From Paenibacillus sp. FSL R7-0273 (GTDB taxonomy: Bacteria; Bacillota; Bacilli; Paenibacillales; Paenibacillaceae), in contig NZ_CP009283.1 of assembly GCF_000758625.1 (NCBI RefSeq), positions 137,501 to 201,500 on the forward strand: a stretch of DNA of 64,000 nucleotides, in the 5' to 3' direction. How positions within the stretch are numbered: position 1 is the first letter of the stretch; every line of letters begins with the position of its first letter. A model generated the notes under the pieces. That model was given only the letters and a program-made list of their open reading frames with translations. It searched no databases and was not told the origin of the DNA. A program made the translations under genes and the position numbers. Positions 1 to 9,049 of this stretch are shown here, piece by piece.

Positions 1-1
1 T

Positions 2-463
2 GGGGATCTGACCTATATTAATCATGAACGGGAGCCCGTTTCTCCAGAGAATATGGAACGTATTCATGATCAGGGGATCAGATACATTGAGAAGACTGCT
101 GCCAAAATAGATCATGAGAATAACGGATTTATTAAAAAGATTGTTATGGAGAATGGTGAGGAAATTCCCGCTGAACGGGGATTTATTGCGTTTGGGAGAA
201 ATGCCGTGCATTCAGAGCTTGCTGCCCAGTTAGGGGTAAATCTTCACAAGAACAGACATGTCGAAGCCAATAGCCGTTCCCTGATGACGAATGTAGACAA
301 CCTATGGGTAGCCGGTGATATTGCGGTACATGCAGAGCAGGCTACAGTGGCTATGGGAGAAGGGGCAATTGCAGGCATCTGGATGAACAAGGTACTGAAG
401 AAGCTGAATCCACCCGTTCTGCCGGTATCCAAGCATGCAGTCTGCAGTACAAAGAAGCACTGA
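2..463 (+). CDS. NAD(P)/FAD-dependent oxidoreductase, C-terminal part (partial)
   Basis: The reading frame is open from base 2, so the gene begins before the window and only about 153 C-terminal residues are present. The end carries the motif NLWVAGDI followed by an Ala/Gly-rich helix (VAMGEGAIAG). That is the FAD-binding end of thioredoxin-reductase-like pyridine nucleotide-disulfide oxidoreductases, where the Asp contacts the flavin ribityl chain. The middle (FIAFGR preceding a helix) is the end of the NAD(P) domain. The CxxC region, if any, lies outside the window, so the substrate cannot be named. No terminator is obvious before the next gene, which starts about 110 bases on. Confidence 0.8.
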   Translation, partial: GDLTYINHEREPVSPENMERIHDQGIRYIEKTAAKIDHENNGFIKKIVMENGEEIPAERGFIAFGRNAVHSELAAQLGVNLHKNRHVEANSRSLMTNVDNLWVAGDIAVHAEQATVAMGEGAIAGIWMNKVLKKLNPPVLPVSKHAVCSTKKH

Positions 464-574
464 TTCAGCCGTTCATGGGACCTGTCACTTATCATTCAGA
501 TTGGCTTGGCCGCATCCTGTTGCAAAATATGATAAAATAAGCGAAAAGAGCAAAAGTGGTGGAGAATGGTGACT

Positions 575-1669
575 ATGGATAGTGAGGCTTTGCGTCAAAG
601 ATTGGAGCAGCTCACGGGAAAGAGAACCGGAATCAAACAGCTCGGGAGGCAGCATTCGGCTTCTCTTTTTGGCGTTGGTGCAGAATCGCAGGAACAGCCG
701 ATCACCCATGAAGGGCATTTATGGGTTCCTTTGTATGAGAACGAGGGACGGTTCACCGCATTATGGGTTGAAATGGAGGGCCTTTCGCCTCTGGAGCTGG
801 AGCTGGTCAATTATGCGGCACGTAACTATGCTGTCGCACTAAAAGCAACAGGCTTGAAAGAAGAAGGCGAGGTTGAAGCCCGCCAGCTCAGCTTATGGCT
901 TAACTCACAGCTGGAGCAGGAAAAGAACGATGCGGAAATACCGGATGAGATGTCGTTAAAGGGCCGCCTGTTCGGAGATATGATACCCTTCCTGCTGGTC
1001 AGTGAAAATGTGCATAATCCGCAGATGACCTACCGTTCCTTGATGAAGCTGCTGCGGAATTACTTTGAGAACGAAATTTTACTTATTCCGCTGCAGGAAA
1101 AGGAATGGCTGATTTTGGCCCGCAAGGAACTGCTCACAGGCGGGGATGATAAGGAAGACGAGGAAGAAAGTGAAGATGAGCTGCTGGCGCAGACCAGCAT
1201 GGGATTGCATGAGCTGATTGCCAGCGAGTGGGTAGGTGTCTTCCATCTGGCCGTAGCACCGGCGATAATCCCGGTAAAAGGCTTGACCGGCTCGTTAGCC
1301 CTGCTCCGGGAGACTATTGTTCTTGGCCGGATATTCCAGGTTGGCGACTATATCCACCTCCCGTGGGAGCTTCATATGGAGCGTCTGGTGAACAGTATTC
1401 CCGATGGGCGGCGCAGACAGCTGCTTGGTCAGATCGGTGATTACTCTTCCGTGCTGGCAGATAAAGAAATGCTGCTTACGCTGGAAACGTTCTTTGAAAT
1501 GGACTGCAATGTGAGTGAGACAGCAAAGAAGCTGTATATCCACCGCAACACGCTGCTGTACCGGCTGGACAAGATCAAGCAGGAGACGGGTGCTGATGTG
1601 CGGAGCTTCGGGGATGCAGCTATTGTGAAGTTAGCCATGTTATTGTATAAAGTGACGAAAAGAAAATAG
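575..1669 (+). CDS. PucR/CdaR-type helix-turn-helix regulator
   Basis: A protein of about 364 residues whose last 60 residues form the PucR-family C-terminal HTH: a conserved acidic/hydrophobic helix, then NVSETAKKLYIHRNTLLYRL, typical of regulators such as CdaR and PucR. The N-terminal 290 residues show no catalytic motif I recognise and probably sense a signal; an acidic stretch (EDEEESEDE) lies near residue 205. Three in-frame starts exist: ATG 566, GTG 569 and ATG 575. The Shine-Dalgarno GGTGGAG at 558-564 is 10 bases from 575 and almost touches 566, so 575 is preferred. The gene stands alone before the ABC ATPase gene. Its target is unknown; this family often controls sugar-acid, purine or amino-acid use. 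Confidence 0.8.
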   Translation: MDSEALRQRLEQLTGKRTGIKQLGRQHSASLFGVGAESQEQPITHEGHLWVPLYENEGRFTALWVEMEGLSPLELELVNYAARNYAVALKATGLKEEGEVEARQLSLWLNSQLEQEKNDAEIPDEMSLKGRLFGDMIPFLLVSENVHNPQMTYRSLMKLLRNYFENEILLIPLQEKEWLILARKELLTGGDDKEDEEESEDELLAQTSMGLHELIASEWVGVFHLAVAPAIIPVKGLTGSLALLRETIVLGRIFQVGDYIHLPWELHMERLVNSIPDGRRRQLLGQIGDYSSVLADKEMLLTLETFFEMDCNVSETAKKLYIHRNTLLYRLDKIKQETGADVRSFGDAAIVKLAMLLYKVTKRK

Positions 1670-1673
1670 GTTT

Positions 1674-1690
1674 TTTGTGAACGTTACAAA
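1674..1690. promoter_or_regulatory. Near-palindrome resembling a cre or other LacI-family operator
   Basis: TTTGTGAACGTTACAAA is a near-perfect inverted repeat about 90 bases before the ABC ATPase gene. It is one base shorter in the middle than the usual 14-bp CcpA cre core, so it may be a degenerate cre or the site of another LacI-family regulator. This is a sequence observation only. Confidence 0.35.
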
Positions 1691-1778
1691 TAGCCAGCCC
1701 AGCACGTCTGGGGTAAGATAAATGTACAAGAAAGCGATTTATTTTTATTCTAACATTTAAACTCGAGGGGGAAATACA

Positions 1779-2900
1779 ATGGCAGGCGTACGTTTAGAGC
1801 ATATTTTCAAAAAATACCCGGGTTCCGATAAAGCAACAGTAATGGATATCAATCTTGATATTAAAGATAAGGAATTTCTCGTACTTGTAGGACCTTCCGG
1901 TTGCGGTAAATCCACAACCCTGCGTATGATCGCTGGTCTGGAAGAAATCTCTGAAGGAAAAATGTACATTGGCGACCGTGTAGTTAATGACGTTGCTCCT
2001 AAAGACCGCGACATCGCGATGGTATTCCAATCCTACGCGTTGTATCCGCACATGAGCGTATATCAGAACATGGCATTCGGTCTGAAACTGCGTAAAGTGA
2101 AGAAAGAAGAAATCGACAAGAAGGTACGTGAAGCAGCCAGAATCCTCGATATCGAGCACTTGCTGGAACGTAAACCTAAGGCTCTGTCCGGTGGTCAACG
2201 TCAGCGTGTCGCTCTGGGCCGTGCGATCGTCCGCGATCCGCAAGTCTTCCTGATGGATGAGCCGCTTTCCAACTTGGATGCTAAACTCCGTGGTCAGATG
2301 CGCGCAGAAATCACTAAGCTGGTTAAACGCCTTGAAACCACTTGTATCTACGTAACGCATGACCAGACAGAAGCTATGACGATGGGTGACCGTATCGTAG
2401 TTATGTACGATGGTATCATCCAGCAGGCTGCTTCTCCTGAAGAGCTGTACAATGAGCCAACTAACCTGTTCGTAGCCGGATTTATCGGATCCCCTACAAT
2501 GAACTTTATCAATGGTACCCTGAGCGATGTTAACGGTGCAGTTCGCTTCCGCGCTGAAAACCTGGATGTTGAAGTTCCAGGCGGCAAAGCAACAATCCTG
2601 CGCAGCAAGGGCTACATCGGTAAAGAAGTAATTCTTGGTCTTCGTCCGGAAGATATCCATGAAGAGCCAGTATTCCTGGAAGCTTCCCCTAACACAATCT
2701 TCTCTTCCCTGGTAGACGTTACAGAAAACCTTGGTCACGAAATGCTCCTCTACTTGAGCGGCGTGGGCACAGGAACTGTAATCGCCCGTGTAGACGGACG
2801 TTCTACTACCCGTGAAGGCAGCAAGCCAAAATTGGCAATCGATATGAACAAAGTTCATATCTTCGATAAAGAATCCGAACTGAACGTATTGCTGGGCTAA
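1779..2900 (+). CDS. msmX: Sugar ABC transporter ATP-binding subunit (UgpC/MsmX/MalK type)
   Basis: A 373-residue ABC ATPase that would power carbohydrate importers at the inner face of the membrane. Visible motifs are Walker A GPSGCGKST (about residues 37-45), the Q-loop in VFQSYALYPHMSV, the ABC signature LSGGQRQRVALGRA, Walker B VFLMDEPLSNLDAKLR and the switch His in VTHDQTEAMTMGDRI. The C-terminal 130 residues form the TOBE/MalK-like regulatory region with the LGLRPEDI motif. No permease or binding-protein gene is adjacent, as with B. subtilis MsmX, which serves several transporters; a shared role is inferred from that. Codon use is that of a highly expressed gene. Start ATG follows a GAGGGGG Shine-Dalgarno. 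A strong terminator follows. Confidence 0.9.
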   Translation: MAGVRLEHIFKKYPGSDKATVMDINLDIKDKEFLVLVGPSGCGKSTTLRMIAGLEEISEGKMYIGDRVVNDVAPKDRDIAMVFQSYALYPHMSVYQNMAFGLKLRKVKKEEIDKKVREAARILDIEHLLERKPKALSGGQRQRVALGRAIVRDPQVFLMDEPLSNLDAKLRGQMRAEITKLVKRLETTCIYVTHDQTEAMTMGDRIVVMYDGIIQQAASPEELYNEPTNLFVAGFIGSPTMNFINGTLSDVNGAVRFRAENLDVEVPGGKATILRSKGYIGKEVILGLRPEDIHEEPVFLEASPNTIFSSLVDVTENLGHEMLLYLSGVGTGTVIARVDGRSTTREGSKPKLAIDMNKVHIFDKESELNVLLG

Positions 2901-2925
2901 GATAGCAGTATCTTCCCTGCTTGAG

Positions 2926-2951
2926 AAGCCGCCTGAAAGGGCGGCTTTTTT
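2926..2951 (+). terminator. Rho-independent terminator after the ABC ATPase gene
   Basis: The stem AAGCCGCC pairs with GGCGGCTT around a short loop and is followed by a run of six T. Confidence 0.9.
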
Positions 2952-3130
2952 GTATGCCGGTCTTGATTCAATCGGCAGGTCTTCAGGCAGAGCGGCAGGC
3001 ATTAAGATTGCATTCATAGGCGTTATCCATTAAGATAGCAGGAGAATTACCTACGGATAAGCGTTAGGAAGAGCTGCTATCCAGAAGCGGACAGCGGACT
3101 TTACCGCAGGCGACGAAAGGAAGAGCATAC

Positions 3131-4069
3131 ATGGCTAAGAAGGTAAAAGTATCTGAATTGGTACAGCATTTTCAATTAGAAGTGGTTTCCGGGCATGAAG
3201 GTCTCAAAAGACCGATAACAGTGGATGATTTGAACCGCCCCGGACTGGAAATCGCCGGTTATTTCGAATATTATCCTGAGGAACGCGTGCAGCTGCTGGG
3301 CAAAACAGAGCTGGCTTTTTTCGCTATGCTTCCCGAGGAAGAGCGCATCAAAAGAATCCGCGGCATCTGTACTGACAATACGCCTTGTATTGTAATTACA
3401 AGAGCACTCGATGTGCCGCAGGAGCTGATTGATGCCAGCAATGAGAAGGGGCTTCCGGTTCTGCGCAGCTCGATGGCGACAACGATTTTTTCCAGCCGTC
3501 TGACCAGCTTCCTGGAAGGCAGACTGGCTCCTACCGCGACCATTCATGGTGTTCTAGTCGATGTCAACGGTGTAGGGATGCTGATTACCGGCAGCAGCGG
3601 AATCGGTAAAAGCGAAACGGCACTTGAGCTGGTTAAACGCGGACACCGCCTGATTGCTGATGATGCAGTTGAAATCCGTCAGACCTCGGACAATCAGCTC
3701 CATGGTACAGCGCCTGAGCTGATCCGTCATCTGCTGGAAATCCGCGGGGTCGGCATTATTAATGTAATGACTTTGTTTGGTGCAGGTGCAATCCGTAACC
3801 ATAAGCGGATTACGCTGGTTGTGCGCCTTGAAGCATGGCAGCAGGACAAACAATATGACCGGCTGGGTCTGGACGAGGAGACAACCCGGATTATTGATAC
3901 AGATGTGACTCTCGTAACGATTCCGGTACGTCCGGGACGAAATCTTGCCGTTATTATTGAGGTTGCGGCAATGAACTACCGTCTGAAGCAAATGGGCTTT
4001 AACGCAGCTCTTCAGTTTACCAATAAACTTACAGCCACCATCTCTGAAGACATGGATGATCTGGACTAG
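3131..4069 (+). CDS. hprK: HPr kinase/phosphorylase
   Basis: A 312-residue bifunctional enzyme that phosphorylates HPr on Ser46 and removes that phosphate, setting CcpA-dependent catabolite repression. The P-loop GSSGIGKSE lies at about residues 154-162 and the family signature [11 protein letters not shown] near residue 203; the length is normal for the family. The N-terminal 130 residues match the HprK N domain. The start ATG has a GAAAGGAAGAG Shine-Dalgarno. It leads a cluster with lgt, ppaX and a hexapeptide acyltransferase gene, the order seen in B. subtilis. Its partner HPr, with an intact Ser46, is encoded at 28593-28862. The gap to lgt is 14 bases. Confidence 0.97.
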   Translation: MAKKVKVSELVQHFQLEVVSGHEGLKRPITVDDLNRPGLEIAGYFEYYPEERVQLLGKTELAFFAMLPEEERIKRIRGICTDNTPCIVITRALDVPQELIDASNEKGLPVLRSSMATTIFSSRLTSFLEGRLAPTATIHGVLVDVNGVGMLITGSSGIGKSETALELVKRGHRLIADDAVEIRQTSDNQLHGTAPELIRHLLEIRGVGIINVMTLFGAGAIRNHKRITLVVRLEAWQQDKQYDRLGLDEETTRIIDTDVTLVTIPVRPGRNLAVIIEVAAMNYRLKQMGFNAALQFTNKLTATISEDMDDLD

Positions 4070-4083
4070 GAGGAGTGTGAAAG

Positions 4084-5112
4084 ATGTTCTTTTCTTTGGC
4101 GATTAATCCCATCGTATTCTCTATCGGATCACTGCCGGTTCACTGGTATGGCCTGATTCTGGGGACCGGGGCGCTTGTCGGCCTGTTCTTGGCTATCCGG
4201 GAGGGAAAACGGTTCAATATCCCGCAGGAGTTCTTTATGGATCTGCTGCTGCTGGGCGTGCCGTCTGCCATTATAGGTGCACGGATCTACTTCGTCGCCT
4301 TTATGTGGGATGATTATAAGGATAATCTGATGGATATCTTTAAAATATGGAACGGCGGAATTGCCATATACGGCGCCTTAATCGGGGCTATTATCTGCGG
4401 GATTATCTATTTCCGCTATAAGGGCTATCCGTTCTGGCGTATTGTAGATATCTGCGCACCGAGCCTGCTGGCCGGGCAAATGATCGGCCGCTGGGGTAAC
4501 TTTGTTAATCAGGAGGCCTATGGAGGTCCGATTGAAGAGTCTTTCCTGCGTGACAAGCTGCATCTGCCAGACTTCATTGTTAATCAAATGTACATAGGTG
4601 ATGCTTTTCACCATCCGACATTTTTGTATGAATCGCTGTGGAGCCTTCTAGGAATCGCACTGCTGATGGTATTGCGCCGCCAGAAATTTGTTAAGGCCGG
4701 CGAAATATTCCTGTCTTATTTTATCTGGTATTCCATTGGCCGCTTCTTTATCGAAGCGCTGCGTACGGATAGTCTGGGCTTCAACGGAAGCAGCGGTGTT
4801 GCCTCTCTGATGGATGGTCTTTGGAGTCCGATGACCTGGATGGGCTTTGAGCAGGGTTATTTTGATCCGGCCTACGGCAATATCCGTATCTCACAGCTGC
4901 TGGCCCTGCTAATCATCATCGCGGCTATAATAATCATTGTTGTGCGCAGAGTGACGGGTCAGGCGAATGCTTATTACTCCGATCCGATTGTCAGTACGAA
5001 GGCTGCTGCAGCTGGTCCGGTAGTACCGGAGGCTGCTGTCACCCCGCAAAAAGCGCCTCAGGATACGCAGTCCGAAGCGGAACAGGCGGAGAATCAGCAA
5101 CGTAAGGAGTAA
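4084..5112 (+). CDS. lgt: Prolipoprotein diacylglyceryl transferase
   Basis: An integral membrane enzyme (342 residues) that moves diacylglycerol from phosphatidylglycerol to the lipobox Cys of prolipoproteins. The Lgt signature GRWGNFVNQEAYG is at about residues 136-148, and the essential His/Tyr region is in PVHWYGLILGTG. About seven hydrophobic segments are visible. The last 60 residues are an Ala/Pro/Gln/Glu-rich tail after the final membrane span, longer than in E. coli Lgt and likely disordered. Start ATG follows AGGAGGAGTG. The stop codon directly abuts the ATG of ppaX, which indicates one transcript. Confidence 0.97.
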   Translation: MFFSLAINPIVFSIGSLPVHWYGLILGTGALVGLFLAIREGKRFNIPQEFFMDLLLLGVPSAIIGARIYFVAFMWDDYKDNLMDIFKIWNGGIAIYGALIGAIICGIIYFRYKGYPFWRIVDICAPSLLAGQMIGRWGNFVNQEAYGGPIEESFLRDKLHLPDFIVNQMYIGDAFHHPTFLYESLWSLLGIALLMVLRRQKFVKAGEIFLSYFIWYSIGRFFIEALRTDSLGFNGSSGVASLMDGLWSPMTWMGFEQGYFDPAYGNIRISQLLALLIIIAAIIIIVVRRVTGQANAYYSDPIVSTKAAAAGPVVPEAAVTPQKAPQDTQSEAEQAENQQRKE

Positions 5113-5763
5113 ATGACTGATATGATAGAATACGTATTGTTTGATCTGGACGGAACGATTGTGAATACAAACGAGCTGATTATTAACTCGTTCATGCATG
5201 CACTGAAGGAGAATAATCTGCCCCCGCTAAGCCGGGAGCAGATTATTCCTCATATGGGGACAACCCTGCAGCAGCAGATCAGTACCTTTACCGGATTGGT
5301 GGATACAAGTGCACTTGAGCTGTCCTACCGTGCCTATAATAACGCGCATCATGATGAGCTGATTGCTGCTTTTCCGCGTGTAAATGAGACGATGGAGGCG
5401 CTGCTGGAGCGGGGAATTAAGCTGGGAATTGTCACCACGAAGATCCGTCCAACTACGATCAGAGCACTTGAGATGTTTGATCTGCTCAAGTATATGGATA
5501 CAATCGTTACTGTGAATGATGTTGAGCACGCCAAGCCTCATCCGGAGCCGGTGCTGACTGCACTCCGTAATCTGAATGCTGATCCGCAGCGGACGCTTAT
5601 GGTCGGGGACAGTGCGGTAGATATTCAGTCGGCCCAGGCTGCCGGTGTACGTGCTGCGGCTGTTGCCTGGTCTCTGAAAGGCGAGGAGACTCTGCGCAAA
5701 TACAATCCGGATTATATTATTCATGATATGGAAGACATACTGAATATTGTAGAGCAAGGGTGA
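5113..5763 (+). CDS. ppaX: Pyrophosphatase PpaX (HAD family)
   Basis: A 216-residue HAD hydrolase. In B. subtilis, PpaX hydrolyses the pyrophosphate made when HprK dephosphorylates P-Ser-HPr. HAD motif I, FDLDGTIVNT, is at residues 10-19. Motif II lies in GIVTTKIRP, the Lys motif in HAKPHPEPV and motif IV in MVGDSAVDIQSAQAAGV. Length and position directly after lgt match the Bacillus gene. It starts immediately after the lgt stop with GGAG in the end of lgt as ribosome site. A related phosphoglycolate phosphatase role cannot be excluded from sequence, but the hprK context favours PpaX. Confidence 0.93.
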   Translation: MTDMIEYVLFDLDGTIVNTNELIINSFMHALKENNLPPLSREQIIPHMGTTLQQQISTFTGLVDTSALELSYRAYNNAHHDELIAAFPRVNETMEALLERGIKLGIVTTKIRPTTIRALEMFDLLKYMDTIVTVNDVEHAKPHPEPVLTALRNLNADPQRTLMVGDSAVDIQSAQAAGVRAAAVAWSLKGEETLRKYNPDYIIHDMEDILNIVEQG

Positions 5764-5770
5764 ATGAACC

Positions 5771-6295
5771 TTGAGAAAAGTAACCCGTTATCCGGTTGAG
5801 GGGCATAACTCGCTCTGGTATATTTACCGTACGGTCAGCCCCTGGAAGGGTGTACGCAATTTTATTTTTATTCAGATTGCCAGGTACTGTCCGATTCTGC
5901 CGGTCAAAAACTGGATCTACCGCAGCATACTCGGCATGAAGGTAGGCAAGCATACGGCATTCGGCCTGATGGCGATGGTGGATGTATTTTTTCCGGAGAT
6001 GATAACGGTCGGTGAAAATTCAATTATCGGGTACAACACGACCATTCTGGCGCATGAATATCTAATCAAGGAATATCGTCTGGGGGAGGTTGTAATCGGG
6101 GAAAATGTACTGATCGGTGCGAATACAACCATTCTTCCCGGTGTAACCATTGGTGACGGCGCGGTTGTTGCCGCAGGCTCGGTAGTACACAAGGATGTTG
6201 CGGCCGGCTCCTTTGTCGGCGGTAATCCGCTACGGGAGCTGCGGCCGGCATCTTCAGGACCTGACCCCGGTACAAAACTAACAGACAGGTTATAG
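5771..6295 (+). CDS. Hexapeptide-repeat acyltransferase (YvoF-like)
   Basis: A 174-residue protein of the left-handed beta-helix O-acetyltransferase superfamily. The C-terminal half shows hexapeptide turns such as ITVGENSIIGYNTTIL, VIGENVLIGANTTILPGVTIGDGAVVAAGSVV and GGNPLREL. The start is TTG at 5771, supported by AAGGGTGA ending seven bases upstream; the nearby ATG at 5764 is out of frame. In B. subtilis yvoF occupies the same place between ppaX and hisZ. The acceptor is unknown; a cell-envelope or polysaccharide substrate is only a guess. A long-stem terminator ends this transcript. Confidence 0.85.
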   Translation: MRKVTRYPVEGHNSLWYIYRTVSPWKGVRNFIFIQIARYCPILPVKNWIYRSILGMKVGKHTAFGLMAMVDVFFPEMITVGENSIIGYNTTILAHEYLIKEYRLGEVVIGENVLIGANTTILPGVTIGDGAVVAAGSVVHKDVAAGSFVGGNPLRELRPASSGPDPGTKLTDRL

Positions 6296-6297
6296 AG

Positions 6298-6352
6298 ATA
6301 CCCTGCAGTCTCAGCTTGCGTGCGATAACGCCTAGGACTGCGGGGTATTTTT
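6298..6352 (+). terminator. Rho-independent terminator ending the hprK cluster
   Basis: A 13-bp stem (ATACCCTGCAGTC against GACTGCGGGGTAT, with one G-U pair) encloses a 26-base loop and is followed by a T run. Confidence 0.85.
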
Positions 6353-6464
6353 GTGCTGAAAATCCGTATTTATATAGCTCTGGCAGCTGTTATAAGAAAC
6401 ATTAAGCAAGTTTTAAGTACACCGGCAGGGCAGGAAACGTTATACTTGTATTGTAGTTAGAAGA

Positions 6465-6554
6465 AACATGCAGTCAGCGTAAGGACGCTGCAGCAAATAT
6501 CAGAAGGTAAATCAGCTTAGGACAGGCTCCCTGATAAGGTTCAGTCATCATGTT
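6465..6554 (+). promoter_or_regulatory. Possible structured 5' leader before the first membrane acyltransferase
   Basis: Between the terminator and the 6613 start there is room for a three-helix fold. AACATG (6465-6470) can pair with CATGTT (6549-6554) to close a junction holding the perfect hairpin CAGCGT-AAGG-ACGCTG (6475-6490) and a stem ATCAG/CTGAT (6499-6503 and 6531-6535). It does not match a riboswitch class I know. A possible promoter element TTATACT lies just upstream at about 6440. Confidence 0.35.
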
Positions 6555-6612
6555 CCGCTCGCTTGGCGTCTAAATGAACTGCCACTAAAAGCAGAGAAGA
6601 GGACTATTTATT

Positions 6613-7830
6613 ATGGATGCAGCCAGACAGGAAAGACTGCCCCAGCTGGATATTTACCGTGCCCTGGCGATTACAGGCGTACTGCATGTGCATGCTTCAT
6701 CGTTTGCCGCCGGGGAGCAGGCACTGAATTCCCCCTATTATTACTGGCTTAACTGGATCAATATCTTTTTTAAATTCGGAACCCCGTCATTTATTTTTCT
6801 CAGCAGCTTTGTGCTGTTCTATAATTATTACGGGCGTCCAGTTACAAGGAGTCTGATCGGACATTTTTACCGGCGCAGGCTGAAGTATATCCTGCTGCCT
6901 TACCTGCTGGCGTCTATCGGGTACTATACGCTGACATTGTATGTGAACGGGGTACTCATGCAGCAGCCGGCTGAGAATCTGTCCAGCTTTCTTGCGGCGC
7001 TTTTTTCTGGATCAGCCTATGCGCATTTGTATTTTGTGTTCATCAGCATTCAGTTTTATCTGTTGTTTCCGCTGATACTGAAGCTGTTACAGAGCTCCCG
7101 GCTGTGGGTAAAGTGGGCGTTTCCGCTGGGGCTGGGGCTGCAATGGGGTTTTATTCTCTGGAATAAATACCAGCTGCACATAGTGGAGAAGGGAAGTCTG
7201 GCGATTTCTTATCTCGCTTACTACATGCTGGGCGCTTATATTGCAGTTCATTTTGAAGAAATGAAGCGCTGGCTGATGCAGCCATGGGGCAAGCTGACGT
7301 CCGGGCATAAGCGGCTCACTGTACTGCTGTTCACTTCCTGGCTGGCGGCTGCCTTTATTCACGTACAGCTGTGGTATGAAGCCCGCCATTTCGGGAACTG
7401 GACGGATTCGCTGTGGTATGAGCTGCTGTGGAATGTACATACGCTGCTGTCGGCGCTGGTGCTGCTCTATGTAACTTTTATGCTCTACAGGAAGGCCCCG
7501 CGCGGGCTGGTCGCTTTTTTAACAAGGCTGGGGGAGCTGTCGTTCGCAATCTATTTGATCCATCCGCTGCTGCTTGCCGTTTACAGACGATTCCGCTACA
7601 GCATATCTCCTGATTCCTTACTCTATGTGGGGTTTATCTATGGCGGACTTATGGTTGCGCTCGCGGGAAGCTGGATTATGGTGCAGTTTGCCTTTCGACG
7701 GTTCCCGCAGGCATGGATGGCATTCGGCAGTGTGCCGCGTCCTCTGGCTCCTCCGGTGAAAGTGAAGCCGTCGGTTACAGCGGGAAATGGCCAGGTTCAG
7801 TCTGAAATAAAAGGAAAGCACGGAGCTTGA
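6613..7830 (+). CDS. Acyltransferase family 3 membrane protein (first of a pair)
   Basis: A 405-residue polytopic membrane protein of the acyltransferase-3 superfamily (OafA/NolL/WecH-like). These enzymes transfer O-acyl groups to surface glycans. The opening LPQLDIYRALAITGVLHVHAS contains the family's Arg and paired His at the end of helix 1, and about ten hydrophobic helices follow. The C-terminal 35 residues are a polar, Pro/Val/Lys-rich tail. Start ATG lies behind GCAGAGAAGAGGAC. It is closely similar to the next gene (shared QLDI-R beginning, GTPSF/AVPSF and SLAISYLAYY/SLSITYFSYF segments), so the pair likely arose by duplication. Both sit between yvoF and the his operon, where B. subtilis has no such genes. 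The substrate is unknown. Confidence 0.85.
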   Translation: MDAARQERLPQLDIYRALAITGVLHVHASSFAAGEQALNSPYYYWLNWINIFFKFGTPSFIFLSSFVLFYNYYGRPVTRSLIGHFYRRRLKYILLPYLLASIGYYTLTLYVNGVLMQQPAENLSSFLAALFSGSAYAHLYFVFISIQFYLLFPLILKLLQSSRLWVKWAFPLGLGLQWGFILWNKYQLHIVEKGSLAISYLAYYMLGAYIAVHFEEMKRWLMQPWGKLTSGHKRLTVLLFTSWLAAAFIHVQLWYEARHFGNWTDSLWYELLWNVHTLLSALVLLYVTFMLYRKAPRGLVAFLTRLGELSFAIYLIHPLLLAVYRRFRYSISPDSLLYVGFIYGGLMVALAGSWIMVQFAFRRFPQAWMAFGSVPRPLAPPVKVKPSVTAGNGQVQSEIKGKHGA

Positions 7831-7887
7831 TGCAGCGGGGCAGTAATTAACAAATCCGGGATGCGGAGCTTAACAGGAGGAACAGAT

Positions 7888-9039
7888 ATGGGACATAAGG
7901 AAAGAATTCCGCAGCTGGATATTTTCCGGGCAATTGCAATTTTTGCGGTATTGGCGATTCACGCTACTTCAAGGACATTATCGGAAACACTGGGAACAGG
8001 CATGTTTCATCCGTTTTTGTTCATCAATAAATTCAGCCAGTTTGCGGTGCCGTCTTTTGTATTTTTGAGCGGATTTGTACTGTTTTATAACTATATCGAC
8101 CGTCCGCTCAGCGGAAAGACACTGGGGAAATTTTATAGCCGGCGGCTGATTTATATTATTGTGCCTTATTTTGTTTTTTCGCTGCTATATTTTATCCTGA
8201 AAATGACAGCCGGACATACCTGGAACATGCCGATTGATGATATGGCAGCCAAGCTGTGGAAATACCTCTGGACGGGGACGGCTTATACACATCTGTATTA
8301 CATCATCATTATTATTCAGTTCTACGTGCTGTTTCCGCTTATGCTGTGGTGCCTGCAAAAGGCCCGTAAGCTTGCTGCCTGGGCACCGGTTATCGGGCTT
8401 GCACTGCAATGGGGCTTTGTGCTGCTGAACAAATATATGGTGAACAACGGATACTGGCAGCTGTCCAAGGGTAGTCTCTCCATTACCTACTTCTCTTATT
8501 TCCTGCTGGGAGCGGCGGTTGCCATCTATTACGGCTCTCTAAAGAAATGGCTGATTCCTTCCCGTGAGGGCTGGAAATCCGGCAGAGGCGGAGTCTGGAT
8601 TGCACTGTGGCTGTTATGGGCGGCAGCAGGCGTAATTCATGTACAGCTGTGGTTCAACAACTATACGAAGAAGACGGTAATCAACAGCCTTTGGTATGAG
8701 GGCTTCTCTAATCTTCATGCGCTGCTCTCCTGTCTGGTGCTGCTGCAGCTGTCCTTCCTGCTGTACGGGGCGGGCCGCAGTCTGCTGACGCGAATGCTGA
8801 TCTCGGTGGGCGCATGCTCGTTCGGCATTTATCTTGTGCATCCTGCGATTCTATTCTTCTACCGGAAACTGCCGTTTCACGGCGGTTCGCTGGCCTATAC
8901 GGCGGCTATCGCCGGGGGCTTCCTGGCGGCACTCCTGCTCTCATGGCTGGTAGTGGCAGTAGCCTTCCGTTATATTAAGCCGGCCTGGGTGCTATTCGGC
9001 TCCGCGCCGCAGAAACCGAAGTCCAAAGCTGCAGTTTAA
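7888..9039 (+). CDS. Acyltransferase family 3 membrane protein (second of a pair)
   Basis: A protein of about 383 residues with the same architecture as the gene before it: the N-terminal IPQLDIFRAIAIFAVLAIHA motif and some ten transmembrane segments. The frame is open from ATG 7861, but AGGAGG at 7875-7880 is seven bases before ATG 7888, which aligns with the start of the paralogue, so 7888 is chosen. The two are probably co-transcribed; only 57 bases separate them and no terminator lies between. They may act on the same glycan at different positions, which is inference from duplication alone. A bidirectional terminator follows. Confidence 0.85.
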   Translation: MGHKERIPQLDIFRAIAIFAVLAIHATSRTLSETLGTGMFHPFLFINKFSQFAVPSFVFLSGFVLFYNYIDRPLSGKTLGKFYSRRLIYIIVPYFVFSLLYFILKMTAGHTWNMPIDDMAAKLWKYLWTGTAYTHLYYIIIIIQFYVLFPLMLWCLQKARKLAAWAPVIGLALQWGFVLLNKYMVNNGYWQLSKGSLSITYFSYFLLGAAVAIYYGSLKKWLIPSREGWKSGRGGVWIALWLLWAAAGVIHVQLWFNNYTKKTVINSLWYEGFSNLHALLSCLVLLQLSFLLYGAGRSLLTRMLISVGACSFGIYLVHPAILFFYRKLPFHGGSLAYTAAIAGGFLAALLLSWLVVAVAFRYIKPAWVLFGSAPQKPKSKAAV

Positions 9040-9049
9040 GCAAAAATAA

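Noticed and set aside
1794..3017. Long minus-strand open frame opposite the ABC ATPase gene
   Set aside because: It mirrors strongly codon-biased coding sequence; the plus-strand protein has complete ATPase motifs and the minus translation resembles nothing.
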